The notes beneath the pieces were generated by a model. It was given only the letters and a program-made list of their open reading frames with translations, was not told the DNA's origin and made no database searches. Of a stretch of DNA of 15,309 bases, positions 1-7,716 are shown piece by piece. The position numbers and the translations under genes are program-made. This DNA comes from an uncultured Collinsella sp. (GTDB lineage: Bacteria > Actinomycetota > Coriobacteriia > Coriobacteriales > Coriobacteriaceae), in the NCBI GenBank assembly GCA_900544235.1, contig UQUL01000047.1:1-15309 (forward strand), read 5' to 3'. The first letter of the stretch is position 1, and each line of letters starts with the position of its first letter.

Positions 1-56
1 CGCGATTGGCGAAAATGCGTTGGTGGAAATGGTGAAAATTATATTGACGCTAACAG

Positions 57-422
57 GTGTCGGCGGGGACGCTGTTCACCCACCTCGACCCCGCCCTGGC
101 CAAGGCCGGCCCGCTGCCGTCGACCAACAACATGATCGAGGGAGGGGTGAACTCGCAGCTGAGGGCCGTCCTGCGCAACCACCGGGGGCTGACGTCGGTC
201 AAGCGCGTGAAGGCGGTGTTCTGGTGGTGCCACGCGCACTCGGGGGACGCGAGGACGGCGCGCGAGAAGCTCGCCGCGATGCCGACCGACGCGGACATCG
301 ACTTCCTGTTCAGCGTCTACTCCGCCTCGCCGTCGCGCGAGGACGGAGGGCCGGAGTGGGGCGACAGGGCCGTGTGGGAGGACCTCCACCACAGGGACCC
401 GTACCCGTTCTGGCTGGATTAA
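57..422 (+). pseudogene. IS256-family (IS1249-type) transposase, C-terminal remnant
   Basis: This 121-codon frame matches the C-terminal end of IS1249-group transposases of the IS256 family. It has the block STNNMIEGGVNSQLRAVLRN followed by RNHRGLTSVKRVKAVFWWC, and ends with the typical EWGDRAVWEDLHH tail. The E of NNMIEGG is likely the last acidic residue of the DDE triad. Both catalytic aspartates and the N-terminal DNA-binding and zinc-binding parts are missing, and full-length relatives are roughly three times longer. An in-frame TAA at 51-53 lies directly upstream of the GTG at 57, and bases 1-56 are much AT-richer than the frame, so the homology appears to stop at a junction near 54-57. 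I read it as a non-functional relic that was cut by recombination or another insertion. The family call rests on recalled motifs, not on a search. Confidence 0.8.
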
Positions 423-484
423 TGGATGGAAACGGGTGTTCTATCGGGACACACATTTTGTCCTATAAGCCCAACTTGTCATTC

Positions 485-527
485 AAAGAGGACGGCATGA
501 CCAGAAGGTCTATGCCGTCCTCTTTTC
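485..527. terminator. Strong hairpin with T tract, probable intrinsic terminator
   Basis: AAAGAGGACGGCAT (485-498) pairs perfectly with ATGCCGTCCTCTTT (512-525). The stem continues inward as GACC/GGTC (499-502 with 507-510) around an AGAA loop, with one bulged T at 511. The right arm runs into TTTTC and the left arm begins with AAA, so it could stop transcription from either side. It lies about 60 bases after the transposase remnant. Its role as that element's terminator is inferred from position. Confidence 0.5.
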
Positions 528-593
528 ATGCCAATTTGTTCGCTCTGGCGGGCTTTCGCTCATATGACCCGATCCGCTGTCAAGAGCCGCAAT

Positions 594-629
594 GGCCCCG
601 CCGACCGCTTGCAATCGGTCGGCGGGGCC
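594..629. repeat. Perfect 14-bp inverted repeat
   Basis: GGCCCCGCCGACCG (594-607) is the exact reverse complement of CGGTCGGCGGGGCC (616-629), with an 8-base loop. No T tract follows on either strand, so it is not an obvious intrinsic terminator. It resembles a REP-like palindrome, or a structured piece of a mobile-element end. Confidence 0.6.
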
Positions 630-826
630 TGCCGTTAACCCGTCCCGGTCCGCCCCCGGCATGTCATCGACGCCTTCGGCTCAGTCTCATATCCGCGGAT
701 ACCGTTCTGTCGGCCCGCACTCCATTCCTTCGGCGGGGTTCCCCAAGTCTGTCGAGGCGCATGCGGAGGGCTCCGCGCGCACAGCGAAATAGGGGGTATC
801 CCCGAAGGCCGCCCGGCTCGCCGGGA

Positions 827-2051
827 CGGGGGCTATGTCTATTCCGCGCCCTCCCGGCACATCATGCCGAGGGCCCAGAGCCACCTCACGAGCTCGGCCG
901 CGGTGGCCGCGTTGGCCTTCGCCGCGGGCATGCCGCGGGCGAGCATCTCCTCGCGCCGCCGCAGGAGCCGCTCGGACCCCTTCCTCCCGTGCATCCTTAT
1001 CTCGAGGGGCACGCCCGTGTCCCTTGGCATGAGCTTCGGCTGGTGCCGTGCCGCGGCGTAGCACCATGAACCCTCAACGGCCAGCTTCCTCACGAGCGCG
1101 TTGCCCGCACCGCTGATGCCTCCGAGCCGCACGGAGTCGCCACTCGACCTCTGACTCGGCGCGAGGCCGAAATAGGCCGTGACCTGCCTTCCGGAACGGA
1201 ACCTCGTGAAGTCGCCGACCTCGGCCGAGAAGGCTGCGGCCAGCGCGAAGGCGCAGCCCTTGATCGACTGGAGGGCGGCCACCTCCGCGGCGATCGGGCT
1301 GGCATCCACGGCGGCCCTGTACTCGGAGAGCAGGTCCGCCCGGGCCTCCGCCGCGGTCTCGACCTCGTTCCTCAGGGCGGCGAGCGTCCGAACCCCGCCA
1401 TCGTCCTCCGGCCTGACCTTGTCGAGCCACCTCAGGAAGTCGTAGGTCCAGTACTTCCTCGGGTTGCCGGCGGGCGTGGTGCCGCCGTAGACGAACCCCC
1501 GCTTTGCGAGGAAGGCGAGCAGCCGCTGCTTGGCGGTCGCCAGGCGCGCGGTCGCCCCGTCGTGGGCCCCGGCGAGGTCCCTGAGCCCCTCGATCTCGGG
1601 GGACGGCACCCATACCGGGGAGATATCGTGCGACAGTATCGCCTTGGCCATCCTGGCGGCGTCGTTCCTGTCGTTCTTGGAGGCCGAGTCGGCGGCCGAC
1701 CTGGGGATCTTCGAGACCGCGGCGACGACGCACTCGACGCCGAGCCCGGCGAGCTCCCTTTGCGGGGCGAAGCCGAGGTAACCGCTCTCGTAGGCCGCGA
1801 GCGACGGCCCGGGGAACCCATCCATCCACCCGGCGATCTCGCCCCAGGGGTTGCCGGGGAACCTCCTCGTCACGGCCTCGCCGGTGTCCGCGTCGAGGGC
1901 GCAGACGGTGGTCGACCTCAGGTGGACGTCCATCCCGAACGCGGTAGAATACTTTGGCATGGGAGCCTCCCAACCTCGTTGCGGCGCGGCTGCGCCTATG
2001 GCACTTCAACATCATTGTCGCAGCCCCGACCCGCGGTCACGAGCGGGGGCT
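827..2051 (-). mobile_element. IS110-family insertion sequence (ends tentative)
   Basis: The element is defined by its DEDD transposase gene (839-1960, minus strand). IS110-family elements lack ordinary terminal inverted repeats, so the ends are hard to see. As a guess I used an 8-base direct match, CGGGGGCT, present at 827-834 just after the transposase stop and at 2044-2051 just before the gene's 5' flank. IS110 ends often share a short direct core. Such a match could be chance in GC-rich DNA, and the true ends may lie further out, for example within 423-826 or near 2110. Confidence 0.35.
839..1960 (-). CDS. IS110-family transposase (DEDD recombinase)
   Basis: The 373-residue protein has the two-domain layout of IS110 transposases. 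The N-terminal RuvC-like domain shows the four acidic residues expected for DEDD: D11 in FGMDVH, E58 in AAYESG, and D97 and D100 in KNDRNDAARMA. A helical middle (about 120-230) leads to the C-terminal domain with SIKGCAFALAAAFSAEVGD and SSGDSVRLGGISGAGN, whose conserved serine (about S283) is the likely nucleophile. The frame is complete, with a GGGAGG ribosome-binding site (plus-strand 1966-1971) five bases before the ATG, so it may be active. Family members perform RNA-guided recombination with an element-encoded bridge RNA. Whether it belongs to the IS110 or IS1111 group is not clear from the protein. The gene is divergent from tgt. Confidence 0.93.
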   Translation of the reverse strand: MPKYSTAFGMDVHLRSTTVCALDADTGEAVTRRFPGNPWGEIAGWMDGFPGPSLAAYESGYLGFAPQRELAGLGVECVVAAVSKIPRSAADSASKNDRNDAARMAKAILSHDISPVWVPSPEIEGLRDLAGAHDGATARLATAKQRLLAFLAKRGFVYGGTTPAGNPRKYWTYDFLRWLDKVRPEDDGGVRTLAALRNEVETAAEARADLLSEYRAAVDASPIAAEVAALQSIKGCAFALAAAFSAEVGDFTRFRSGRQVTAYFGLAPSQRSSGDSVRLGGISGAGNALVRKLAVEGSWCYAAARHQPKLMPRDTGVPLEIRMHGRKGSERLLRRREEMLARGMPAAKANAATAAELVRWLWALGMMCREGAE

Positions 2052-2060
2052 CCTATCTTT
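1961..2060 (-). other. Structured 5' flank of the IS110 transposase, possible bridge-RNA region
   Basis: Read on the minus strand, this segment folds as AGCCCC...GGGGCT (plus-strand 2022-2051), with an asymmetric bulge and an inner GACC-GCG-GGTC stem. A GGCGC/GCGCC hairpin follows shortly before the transposase start. In the IS110 group the guide RNA is encoded at this position, but known examples are longer than the roughly 100 bases seen here. The assignment is an inference from position and structure only. Confidence 0.25.
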
Positions 2061-2181
2061 TTAGTGCCCTCGGATTGGGTCATAGTGTCTGTCGGTGCCA
2101 TAGCATCGGCGTTGCTGTGGCTGTCGGAAATGATCCGTTGTCGCAAGGGGCAGGTTTCCTTTGCACCAGTTTCTGTCGAGT

Positions 2182-2210
2182 CGGTGCTCTTTGCGGGTTG
2201 CCCGTATAAT
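2182..2210 (+). promoter_or_regulatory. Promoter for tgt
   Basis: A perfect TATAAT stands at 2205-2210. The -35 region about 17 bases upstream (CGGTGC at 2182-2187) is poor. Transcription from about 2217 would give a leader of about 30 bases containing AAGGAG (2233-2238) ahead of the tgt ATG. It lies outside the likely IS110 boundary. Confidence 0.55.
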
Positions 2211-2247
2211 GGTTTGCGTATGAACCGCAACCAAGGAGTTCCAGTTT

Positions 2248-3387
<1,140 letters not shown>

Positions 3388-3536
3388 GGGCGACAGGCGC
3401 GCTTACAGAGCGTGGGCAACGGCAAAGGCTGAGCGGCAGCCGCTCGTCACATTCGCTGACGTCGGCTGCGCGACCGCTGACCGATGCCTTGCAAGCGCAT
3501 AACGCATCGTGGGTACCATACCGAATAGTTGATGTT

Positions 3537-3585
3537 CGGGCGGGTGTTTGACGCATGGCGTCGACCCCGCCCGTTTTCTTTTTCT
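3537..3585 (+). terminator. Intrinsic terminator after tgt, directly before the next gene
   Basis: CGGGCGGG (3537-3544) pairs with CCCGCCCG (3566-3573), with partial extra pairing of TTGACG and CGTCGA inside, followed by TTTTCTTTTT. It would end tgt transcription. The T tract ends only a few bases before the AGGAG of the LOG-family gene, which leaves no room for a promoter between them. It may therefore also sit in that gene's own leader. Confidence 0.75.
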
Positions 3586-3599
3586 CGATAGGAGCACCC

Positions 3600-4358
3600 A
3601 TGATTAAGAATGAGAACGTCGAGGGCGAGCCCGCCTACGACGAGACGTACCGCCGCGGCCCCGTGGTCATGCGCGGCCCCATGATTCCTAAGGACAACAC
3701 CTACGCCAACCTGCTGGCGCCCGAAGATTCAACCGACTGGTTGCATGCCGATCCGTGGCGCGTCCTTCGTATTCAGGCAGAATTCGTCGATGGCTTTGGC
3801 GCGCTTGCCGAGCTCGGGCCCGCGGTGACCATCTTCGGCAGTGCCCGCACGCCCAAGACCGATCCGCTCTACAAGGCGGCGCGCACGGTCGGCCGCAAGA
3901 TCGCGCAGCGCGGCGTGGCGGTTATCACCGGCGGCGGCCCCGGCATTATGGAGGCGGCCAACAGGGGGGCGGCGAGTGCCAACGGCAAGTCGGTCGGCTT
4001 GGGTATCGAGCTTCCGCACGAGCAGGGGCTCAACAAATACGTGAACCTGGGTATGGACTTCCGCTACTTCTTTGTGCGTAAGACCATGTTCGTTAAGTAC
4101 AGCTCGGGTGCCATCGTGTTCCCCGGCGGTTTCGGCACGCTCGACGAGATGTTCGAGGTGCTCACGCTGGTGCAGACGCACAAGGTCAAGCGCATGCCGC
4201 TCGTACTGGTGGGCAGCGAGTACTGGCAAGGCCTGTTCGACTGGCTCAACGGCCCGGTGATGGATGCCGGCATGATTAGCCCGCTCGATCCAGACCTCGT
4301 CCACATCACCGACGACCTCAACGAGGCCGTCGACATCGCCCTGAGCGGGCTGATGTAG
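3600..4358 (+). CDS. LOG family protein (TIGR00730-type Rossmann fold)
   Basis: The 252-residue protein has both signature motifs of the LOG/TIGR00730 family: GGGPGIMEAANRGA at 111-124 and PGGFGTLDE at 175-183. These form the nucleotide-binding pocket and active site of enzymes that cleave the N-glycosidic bond of nucleoside 5'-monophosphates (in plants and some bacteria, cytokinin ribotides). The cellular substrate in this bacterium is unknown. The first 70 residues are an acidic, less conserved extension, so it is of the longer bacterial type. I chose the ATG at 3600 because AGGAG at 3590-3594 sits five bases upstream. An upstream in-frame ATG at 3555 lies inside the terminator stem and lacks a binding site. 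It converges on the degV-like gene across a bidirectional terminator. Confidence 0.88.
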   Translation: MIKNENVEGEPAYDETYRRGPVVMRGPMIPKDNTYANLLAPEDSTDWLHADPWRVLRIQAEFVDGFGALAELGPAVTIFGSARTPKTDPLYKAARTVGRKIAQRGVAVITGGGPGIMEAANRGAASANGKSVGLGIELPHEQGLNKYVNLGMDFRYFFVRKTMFVKYSSGAIVFPGGFGTLDEMFEVLTLVQTHKVKRMPLVLVGSEYWQGLFDWLNGPVMDAGMISPLDPDLVHITDDLNEAVDIALSGLM

Positions 4359-4370
4359 AGTAGGTAAAAT

Positions 4371-4429
4371 GGGATGGGCTAAAAAGACTGGTCTGAAACG
4401 TTTGATACCAGTCTTTTTAGCCCCGTCCC
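4371..4429. terminator. Bidirectional intrinsic terminator between convergent genes
   Basis: AAAAAGACTGGT (4381-4392) and ACCAGTCTTTTT (4407-4418) pair perfectly. The stem extends outward through GGGATGGGCT and AGCCCCGTCCC with one bulge and one wobble. Each strand reads GACTGGT/ACCAGTC followed by TTTTT, so it works for the LOG gene on the plus strand and the degV-like gene on the minus strand. Confidence 0.85.
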
Positions 4430-4442
4430 AAATGAACTGCTT

Positions 4443-4512
4443 CTAAGTTGCGGTGGAATAGGGATTGATTGGCGGCTAATAAGCCAAAAACAGTCCCTAT
4501 TCCACCGCAACT
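4443..4512. repeat. Intergenic palindromic repeat, copy 1
   Basis: The 19-base arm AGTTGCGGTGGAATAGGGA (4446-4464) is perfectly complementary to 4494-4512. The 29-base centre contains a small GGCT-AATA-AGCC hairpin (4474-4485). The outer 19 bases CTAAGTTGCGGTGGAATAG recur exactly at 7717-7735 in a second palindrome. No T tract follows. It ends 13 bases from the stop codon of the minus-strand degV-like gene. Confidence 0.85.
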
Positions 4513-4525
4513 GATGTGGGCGTCC

Positions 4526-5386
4526 CTAGTGAGTTGGCTGGTAGCGGGGGCAGTAGCTGATGGCGATGGCATCGACGCCTACGTGGGTGGCGATGGTGCA
4601 GCCGATGGGGCCGGTGCCGGCGTCTACGTAGTCCTGGCCCGCGAGCGCCTCGTTGGCAAGTTCCTGCTCCTCGGCGGCGCCGGTCGTGAGCACGCGCACG
4701 CTTGAGCCCGGGTGCTCGTCCAAAAACGCGAGGCAATCTGCCATGGTGTTGGCAACGATGCGCTTGGCGCCGCGGCCCTTTTTGATTGCCTTGATCTCGC
4801 CCGATTTCCACTCCGGCGAAACGGCCAGGCGAATGTTGAGCATCTGCGTGAGCTGGCCGGCGAGCTTGGGCGCGCGGCCGTTCTTAACGAGATTCTCGAG
4901 CGTGCGGGGAATCAGCAGCAGGTGGGCGTCGGGCAGCGTCGCGCGGATCTGCGCCTCGGTCTCGTCCAGGCTGCGGCCGTCCTCGCGCATGGCCAGCGCG
5001 TACTCCACCAGCAGGCCCTCGGCGCCCGAGCCGGTGCGCGAGTCGATGCAGCGCACGTCGAGCTCGTGGGTCTCGGCGACCAGGCATGCGTTGGAATAGC
5101 AGGCGGACCATTCGCTGCACAGCGAGATAAAGATCGCGCTATCGTGGCCGTCAGCACGCACGCGGTCAAAGAGTGCCTTGAACTCGCCGGCGCTCGGCTG
5201 CGAGGTGTGCGGCAGTTGCTCGGAGCCGGCCATGCGCGCGACGTATTCCTCGGCGGTAATCTGCACCTGGTCGAGCAGGTCCTCGCCCTCGATAATCACA
5301 TGCAGCGGAATCACGTAAATGCCGAGCTCTTGAGCGCGGGCGGGGGAGATGTCCGACGTGGAGTCGGTTATGATGGCAAAAGACAT
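4526..5386 (-). CDS. DegV family protein (FakB-like fatty-acid binding)
   Basis: The 286-residue protein is a full-length DegV-domain protein. It opens with SFAIITDSTSDISP, has the HTSQPSAGEF motif that contacts the ligand carboxyl group, and carries the downstream RTLENLVKNGR block. Family members such as FakB hold a fatty acid in a tunnel between two subdomains and present it to the kinase FakA for phosphorylation and use in membrane lipids. No fakA is in view, so that role is family knowledge and not shown here. The start at 5386 is preferred over an upstream in-frame ATG at 5443, because GAAAGGTG (plus-strand 5392-5399) lies five bases before it and the family N-terminus begins exactly there. 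It is divergent from the HAD gene and convergent with the LOG gene. Confidence 0.92.
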   Translation of the reverse strand: MSFAIITDSTSDISPARAQELGIYVIPLHVIIEGEDLLDQVQITAEEYVARMAGSEQLPHTSQPSAGEFKALFDRVRADGHDSAIFISLCSEWSACYSNACLVAETHELDVRCIDSRTGSGAEGLLVEYALAMREDGRSLDETEAQIRATLPDAHLLLIPRTLENLVKNGRAPKLAGQLTQMLNIRLAVSPEWKSGEIKAIKKGRGAKRIVANTMADCLAFLDEHPGSSVRVLTTGAAEEQELANEALAGQDYVDAGTGPIGCTIATHVGVDAIAISYCPRYQPTH

Positions 5387-5442
5387 AATTGCACCTTTCG
5401 TTGGGGCGCTTGCGCGCCGCCTTCTTAGAGCAAAGTGCGACA

Positions 5443-5448
5443 AGTATA
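5443..5448 (-). promoter_or_regulatory. Probable -10 element for the degV-like gene
   Basis: The minus strand reads TATACT here, about 57 bases before the ATG. No good -35 lies at 17-18 bases. The dyad at 5473-5501 covers the region just upstream, so a bound regulator could control or assist this promoter. The leader includes a small GGCGC-GCAA-GCGCC hairpin (plus-strand 5405-5418). Confidence 0.4.
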
Positions 5449-5472
5449 GTGGAGTTGCTCTACATTGCTAGG

Positions 5473-5501
5473 TTCAATTGTTGAATAGTCAACAGTTTGA
5501 A
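5473..5501. promoter_or_regulatory. Operator-like dyad between divergent genes
   Basis: The dyad is TTCAA-T-TGTTGA-ATAG-TCAACA-GT-TTGAA, giving 11 paired positions around a four-base centre. It is AT-rich, lies between two divergent genes and has no T tract, so it fits a protein-binding site better than a terminator. The cognate regulator is not identifiable. Confidence 0.4.
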
Positions 5502-5542
5502 GTGACGGTGTGGAAATCATCAACTGGGGAAGAGGGATGCCG

Positions 5543-6205
5543 ATGGTGGCATTGCAGCTATGCGAGCGGCCGGTTGTGCTGTTCGATTTTGACGGCACGG
5601 TGGCCGATACGGGCCGGGCGGTGATGACCTCGACGCGCAAGACGTTGGCCGCGCGCGGGTTTTCGGAGGCGCAGATGGGTGACCTGCGCCGCATGATCGG
5701 GCCGCCCCTGTGGAAGAGCTTTCACGACTTTTATGGCTTCTCCCGCGAGGAGTCGCTTGTGGTGGCCGACGAGTACCGCGCCTTTTTTGACGAGCTGGGA
5801 CCGGAGGAGTATCCCGTGTTTGACGGGATCCCCGAGCTGCTGGATGGGTTGGTCGCCCAGGGCAAGCGCTTGGCCGTGGCGACGTCGCGCATGGAGGCAA
5901 AGTGCGTTGACATGGTGGGAGAGCTGGGACTTTCTCAGTTTGAGGCGGTGGTTGGCATGAATCCGCCGCAGGGGCGCGAGACCAAGGCCGATTCGGTTCG
6001 CGACGCGTTGGCGGCCTTGGGTGCGGCCGCGGACGAGGCCGTGATGATCGGCGATCGCTTCAACGATGTGGAGGGCGCACACACAATGGGCGTGCCGTGC
6101 ATTGGTATCTATTCGGGCGCGGCGGCGCCGGGCGAGCACGAGGCGGCGGGTGCCGATGCAGTGGTGCACTCGGTGGCCGAGCTTGCTAAACTTTTCGCTA
6201 TCTAA
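5543..6205 (+). CDS. HAD-family phosphatase (phosphoglycolate phosphatase-like)
   Basis: The 220-residue protein has the four haloacid dehalogenase motifs: DFDGT (nucleophile D15, acid/base D17), VATS (S115), K148, and GDRFNDV (D171, D175) that binds magnesium. A helical cap occupies about residues 25-95 and contains MIGPPLWKSF, which resembles the Gph/PpaX subgroup that removes phosphate from phosphoglycolate or small phosphorylated metabolites. The exact substrate cannot be read from sequence. The start is uncertain: GTG 5510, ATG 5537 and ATG 5543 are in frame. I prefer 5543 because GAGG (5532-5535) sits seven bases before it. The dipeptidase gene follows after 55 bases that include a short GACGGG/CCCGTC hairpin (6222-6237), and the two may be co-transcribed. 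Confidence 0.85.
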   Translation: MVALQLCERPVVLFDFDGTVADTGRAVMTSTRKTLAARGFSEAQMGDLRRMIGPPLWKSFHDFYGFSREESLVVADEYRAFFDELGPEEYPVFDGIPELLDGLVAQGKRLAVATSRMEAKCVDMVGELGLSQFEAVVGMNPPQGRETKADSVRDALAALGAAADEAVMIGDRFNDVEGAHTMGVPCIGIYSGAAAPGEHEAAGADAVVHSVAELAKLFAI

Positions 6206-6260
6206 TAGACGTAATGTGAGGGACGGGCGTACCCGTCGCTCATTGGTAAGGAGGTCGTCC

Positions 6261-7697
6261 ATGAATCAGGTGGAGCAGAGCGTTACCGAGTATGTCGACG
6301 AGGTCTGGGAGGATGTCGTCGCCGATATCGAGCAGTTGGTGAGTTATCCGTCCGTGGCAGTTTCTGCCGATGCGGAGCCCGGCGCGCCGTTTGGCCGCCC
6401 GGTCCGTGATGCGCTCGATTGCGCGCTCGGTATCGCGCAAAAGCTCGGCTACCAGACGAGCGATGACGAGGGCTATGTGGGAATCGCCGATATCCCGGGC
6501 CGCGGCGACAAACAGCTCGCGACTATCTGCCACGTGGACGTGGTTCCCGCCGGCCCCGGCTGGAACACCGACCCGTTTGCGATGGAGCGTCGCGAGGGCT
6601 GGCTGCTCGGCCGCGGCGTGATCGACGACAAGGGTCCGGCCGTGCTGTCGCTCTACGCCGGCGCCTACCTGCTCAAGCACGGCATCGTTCCGCGCTACAC
6701 CTTCCGCGCGCTGCTGGGCTGCGATGAGGAAGTGGGCATGTCCGACGTTCACCATTATCTGGAGAACTACGCGAATCCCGACTTTCTGTTTACGCCCGAT
6801 GCCGAGTTCCCGGTCTGCAATGCCGAGAAGGGCCAGTTTGGGGCGACGTTCGTGAGCCCCAAGATCGACGGCGGGCGCATCGTGTCGTGGTGCGGCTCCG
6901 AGGCGAGCAATGCCATTCCGTCGCAGTCCATCTGCGAGCTTGCGATTGCCGCCGATGAGCTGCCGGCGCCCGTTGAGAACGTCGACCGCCTGGAGATCAC
7001 GGCGCTTGATAACGGGCATGCGCAGATTTTCGCCCACGGTATTGGCGGCCACGCTTCGATGCCTGAGGGCACCATCAACGCCGTCGGCCTGATCGTGGCG
7101 TATCTGCGCGAGGCCGAGGACGCGTTTGGTGCACGCGATGAGCGCCTGCTGACGCCTGCCGAGCACGAGTTCGTCAAGTTCCTGGCCTTTGTGCATGCGG
7201 ATGCCTATGGCCGCGGCCTGGGTATCGATGCGACGAGTCCGGCGTTTGGCCCGCTTACCTGCAACGCTGGCGTCATCCGCGTGGCGGATGGCCATATTGA
7301 GCAGGTCATCGACGTGCGCTTCCCCGATAGCACCAGTGCCGATACCATCCGCGAGCAGCTCGAGCCGCTCGTGGGCCGTTTTGGCGTGACGTGCCAGCTG
7401 GGTCGCGCTAAGGTGCCGTTCTCGGTGTCTGCCGACGATCCGGCCGTGAAGGCGCTTATTGATACCTATAACGAGTTTACGGGCAAGCATGCTGAGCCCT
7501 TTGCCATGGGCGGCGGCACGTATGCGCGCAACTTTGCCCGCGCCGTGTCGTTTGGCCCCGAGGAGACCGGCCTTGAGCTGCCCGCGTGGGGCGGCCAGAT
7601 GCACGGCCCCAACGAGTGCGCCAACGAGGAACAGCTTAAACAGGCGCTCAAGATCTATATTGTTGCGATCCTCCGTTTGAATGAATTAGAGCTTTAA
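6261..7697 (+). CDS. M20 family metallopeptidase, Sapep/PepV-type dipeptidase
   Basis: The 478-residue protein belongs to the di-zinc M20 peptidases, of the longer Sapep/PepV branch that cleaves dipeptides in the cytoplasm. Metal and catalytic residues are visible in order: H91 and D93 (CHVDVVPAG), bridging D122 (RGVIDDKGP), catalytic E156 with metal ligand E157 (CDEEVGMSD), D180 (FTPDAEFPV), and the C-terminal histidine in GQMHGPNE. The lid domain runs about residues 190-390. There is no signal peptide. AAGGAGG at 6248-6254 lies six bases before the ATG and fixes the start. A longer in-frame extension upstream overlaps the HAD gene and is not real. It may share a transcript with the HAD gene, and it ends at the palindromic repeat and T tract at 7717-7797. 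Substrate range is not determinable. Confidence 0.92.
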   Translation: MNQVEQSVTEYVDEVWEDVVADIEQLVSYPSVAVSADAEPGAPFGRPVRDALDCALGIAQKLGYQTSDDEGYVGIADIPGRGDKQLATICHVDVVPAGPGWNTDPFAMERREGWLLGRGVIDDKGPAVLSLYAGAYLLKHGIVPRYTFRALLGCDEEVGMSDVHHYLENYANPDFLFTPDAEFPVCNAEKGQFGATFVSPKIDGGRIVSWCGSEASNAIPSQSICELAIAADELPAPVENVDRLEITALDNGHAQIFAHGIGGHASMPEGTINAVGLIVAYLREAEDAFGARDERLLTPAEHEFVKFLAFVHADAYGRGLGIDATSPAFGPLTCNAGVIRVADGHIEQVIDVRFPDSTSADTIREQLEPLVGRFGVTCQLGRAKVPFSVSADDPAVKALIDTYNEFTGKHAEPFAMGGGTYARNFARAVSFGPEETGLELPAWGGQMHGPNECANEEQLKQALKIYIVAILRLNELEL

Positions 7698-7716
7698 GGT
7701 CTCGCGGTTTCCCAAT

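Larger units (their letters stand above)
423..838. other. Gene-free, hairpin-rich spacer between two transposase genes
   Basis: I see no convincing coding frame in these 416 bases; the only short frames have low-complexity, shadow-like translations. The segment holds two long perfect-arm hairpins (485-525 and 594-629). Beside the IS110 transposase stop there is also a run of short GC palindromes: GGGG/CCCC at 735-744, GCGGAG/CTCCGC at 763-776, GGGG/CCCC at 793-803 and CCCGGC/GCCGGG at 812-825. Part of it is presumably the 3' non-coding end of the IS110 element, and part may be the flank of the older IS256-type relic. The borders cannot be fixed from one copy. Confidence 0.6.

Noticed and set aside
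20..1069. 349-codon plus-strand frame across the left end
   Set aside because: It overlaps the transposase remnant in another frame and runs antisense into the IS110 gene. It is proline/arginine-rich without motifs.
1562..2209. Plus-strand frame antisense to the start of the IS110 transposase
   Set aside because: Shadow of the transposase codons, with no ribosome-binding site or homology.
3431..3469. Overlapping small hairpins (GAGCGG/CCGCTC and GCAGCCG/CGGCTGC) after tgt
   Set aside because: Short stems without a T tract in GC-rich DNA. They may add structure to the tgt 3' end but are not enough for a separate call.
6240..7604. 454-codon minus-strand frame opposite the dipeptidase
   Set aside because: Shadow frame with no recognisable domain. 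The dipeptidase on the plus strand has all metal ligands and a good binding site.
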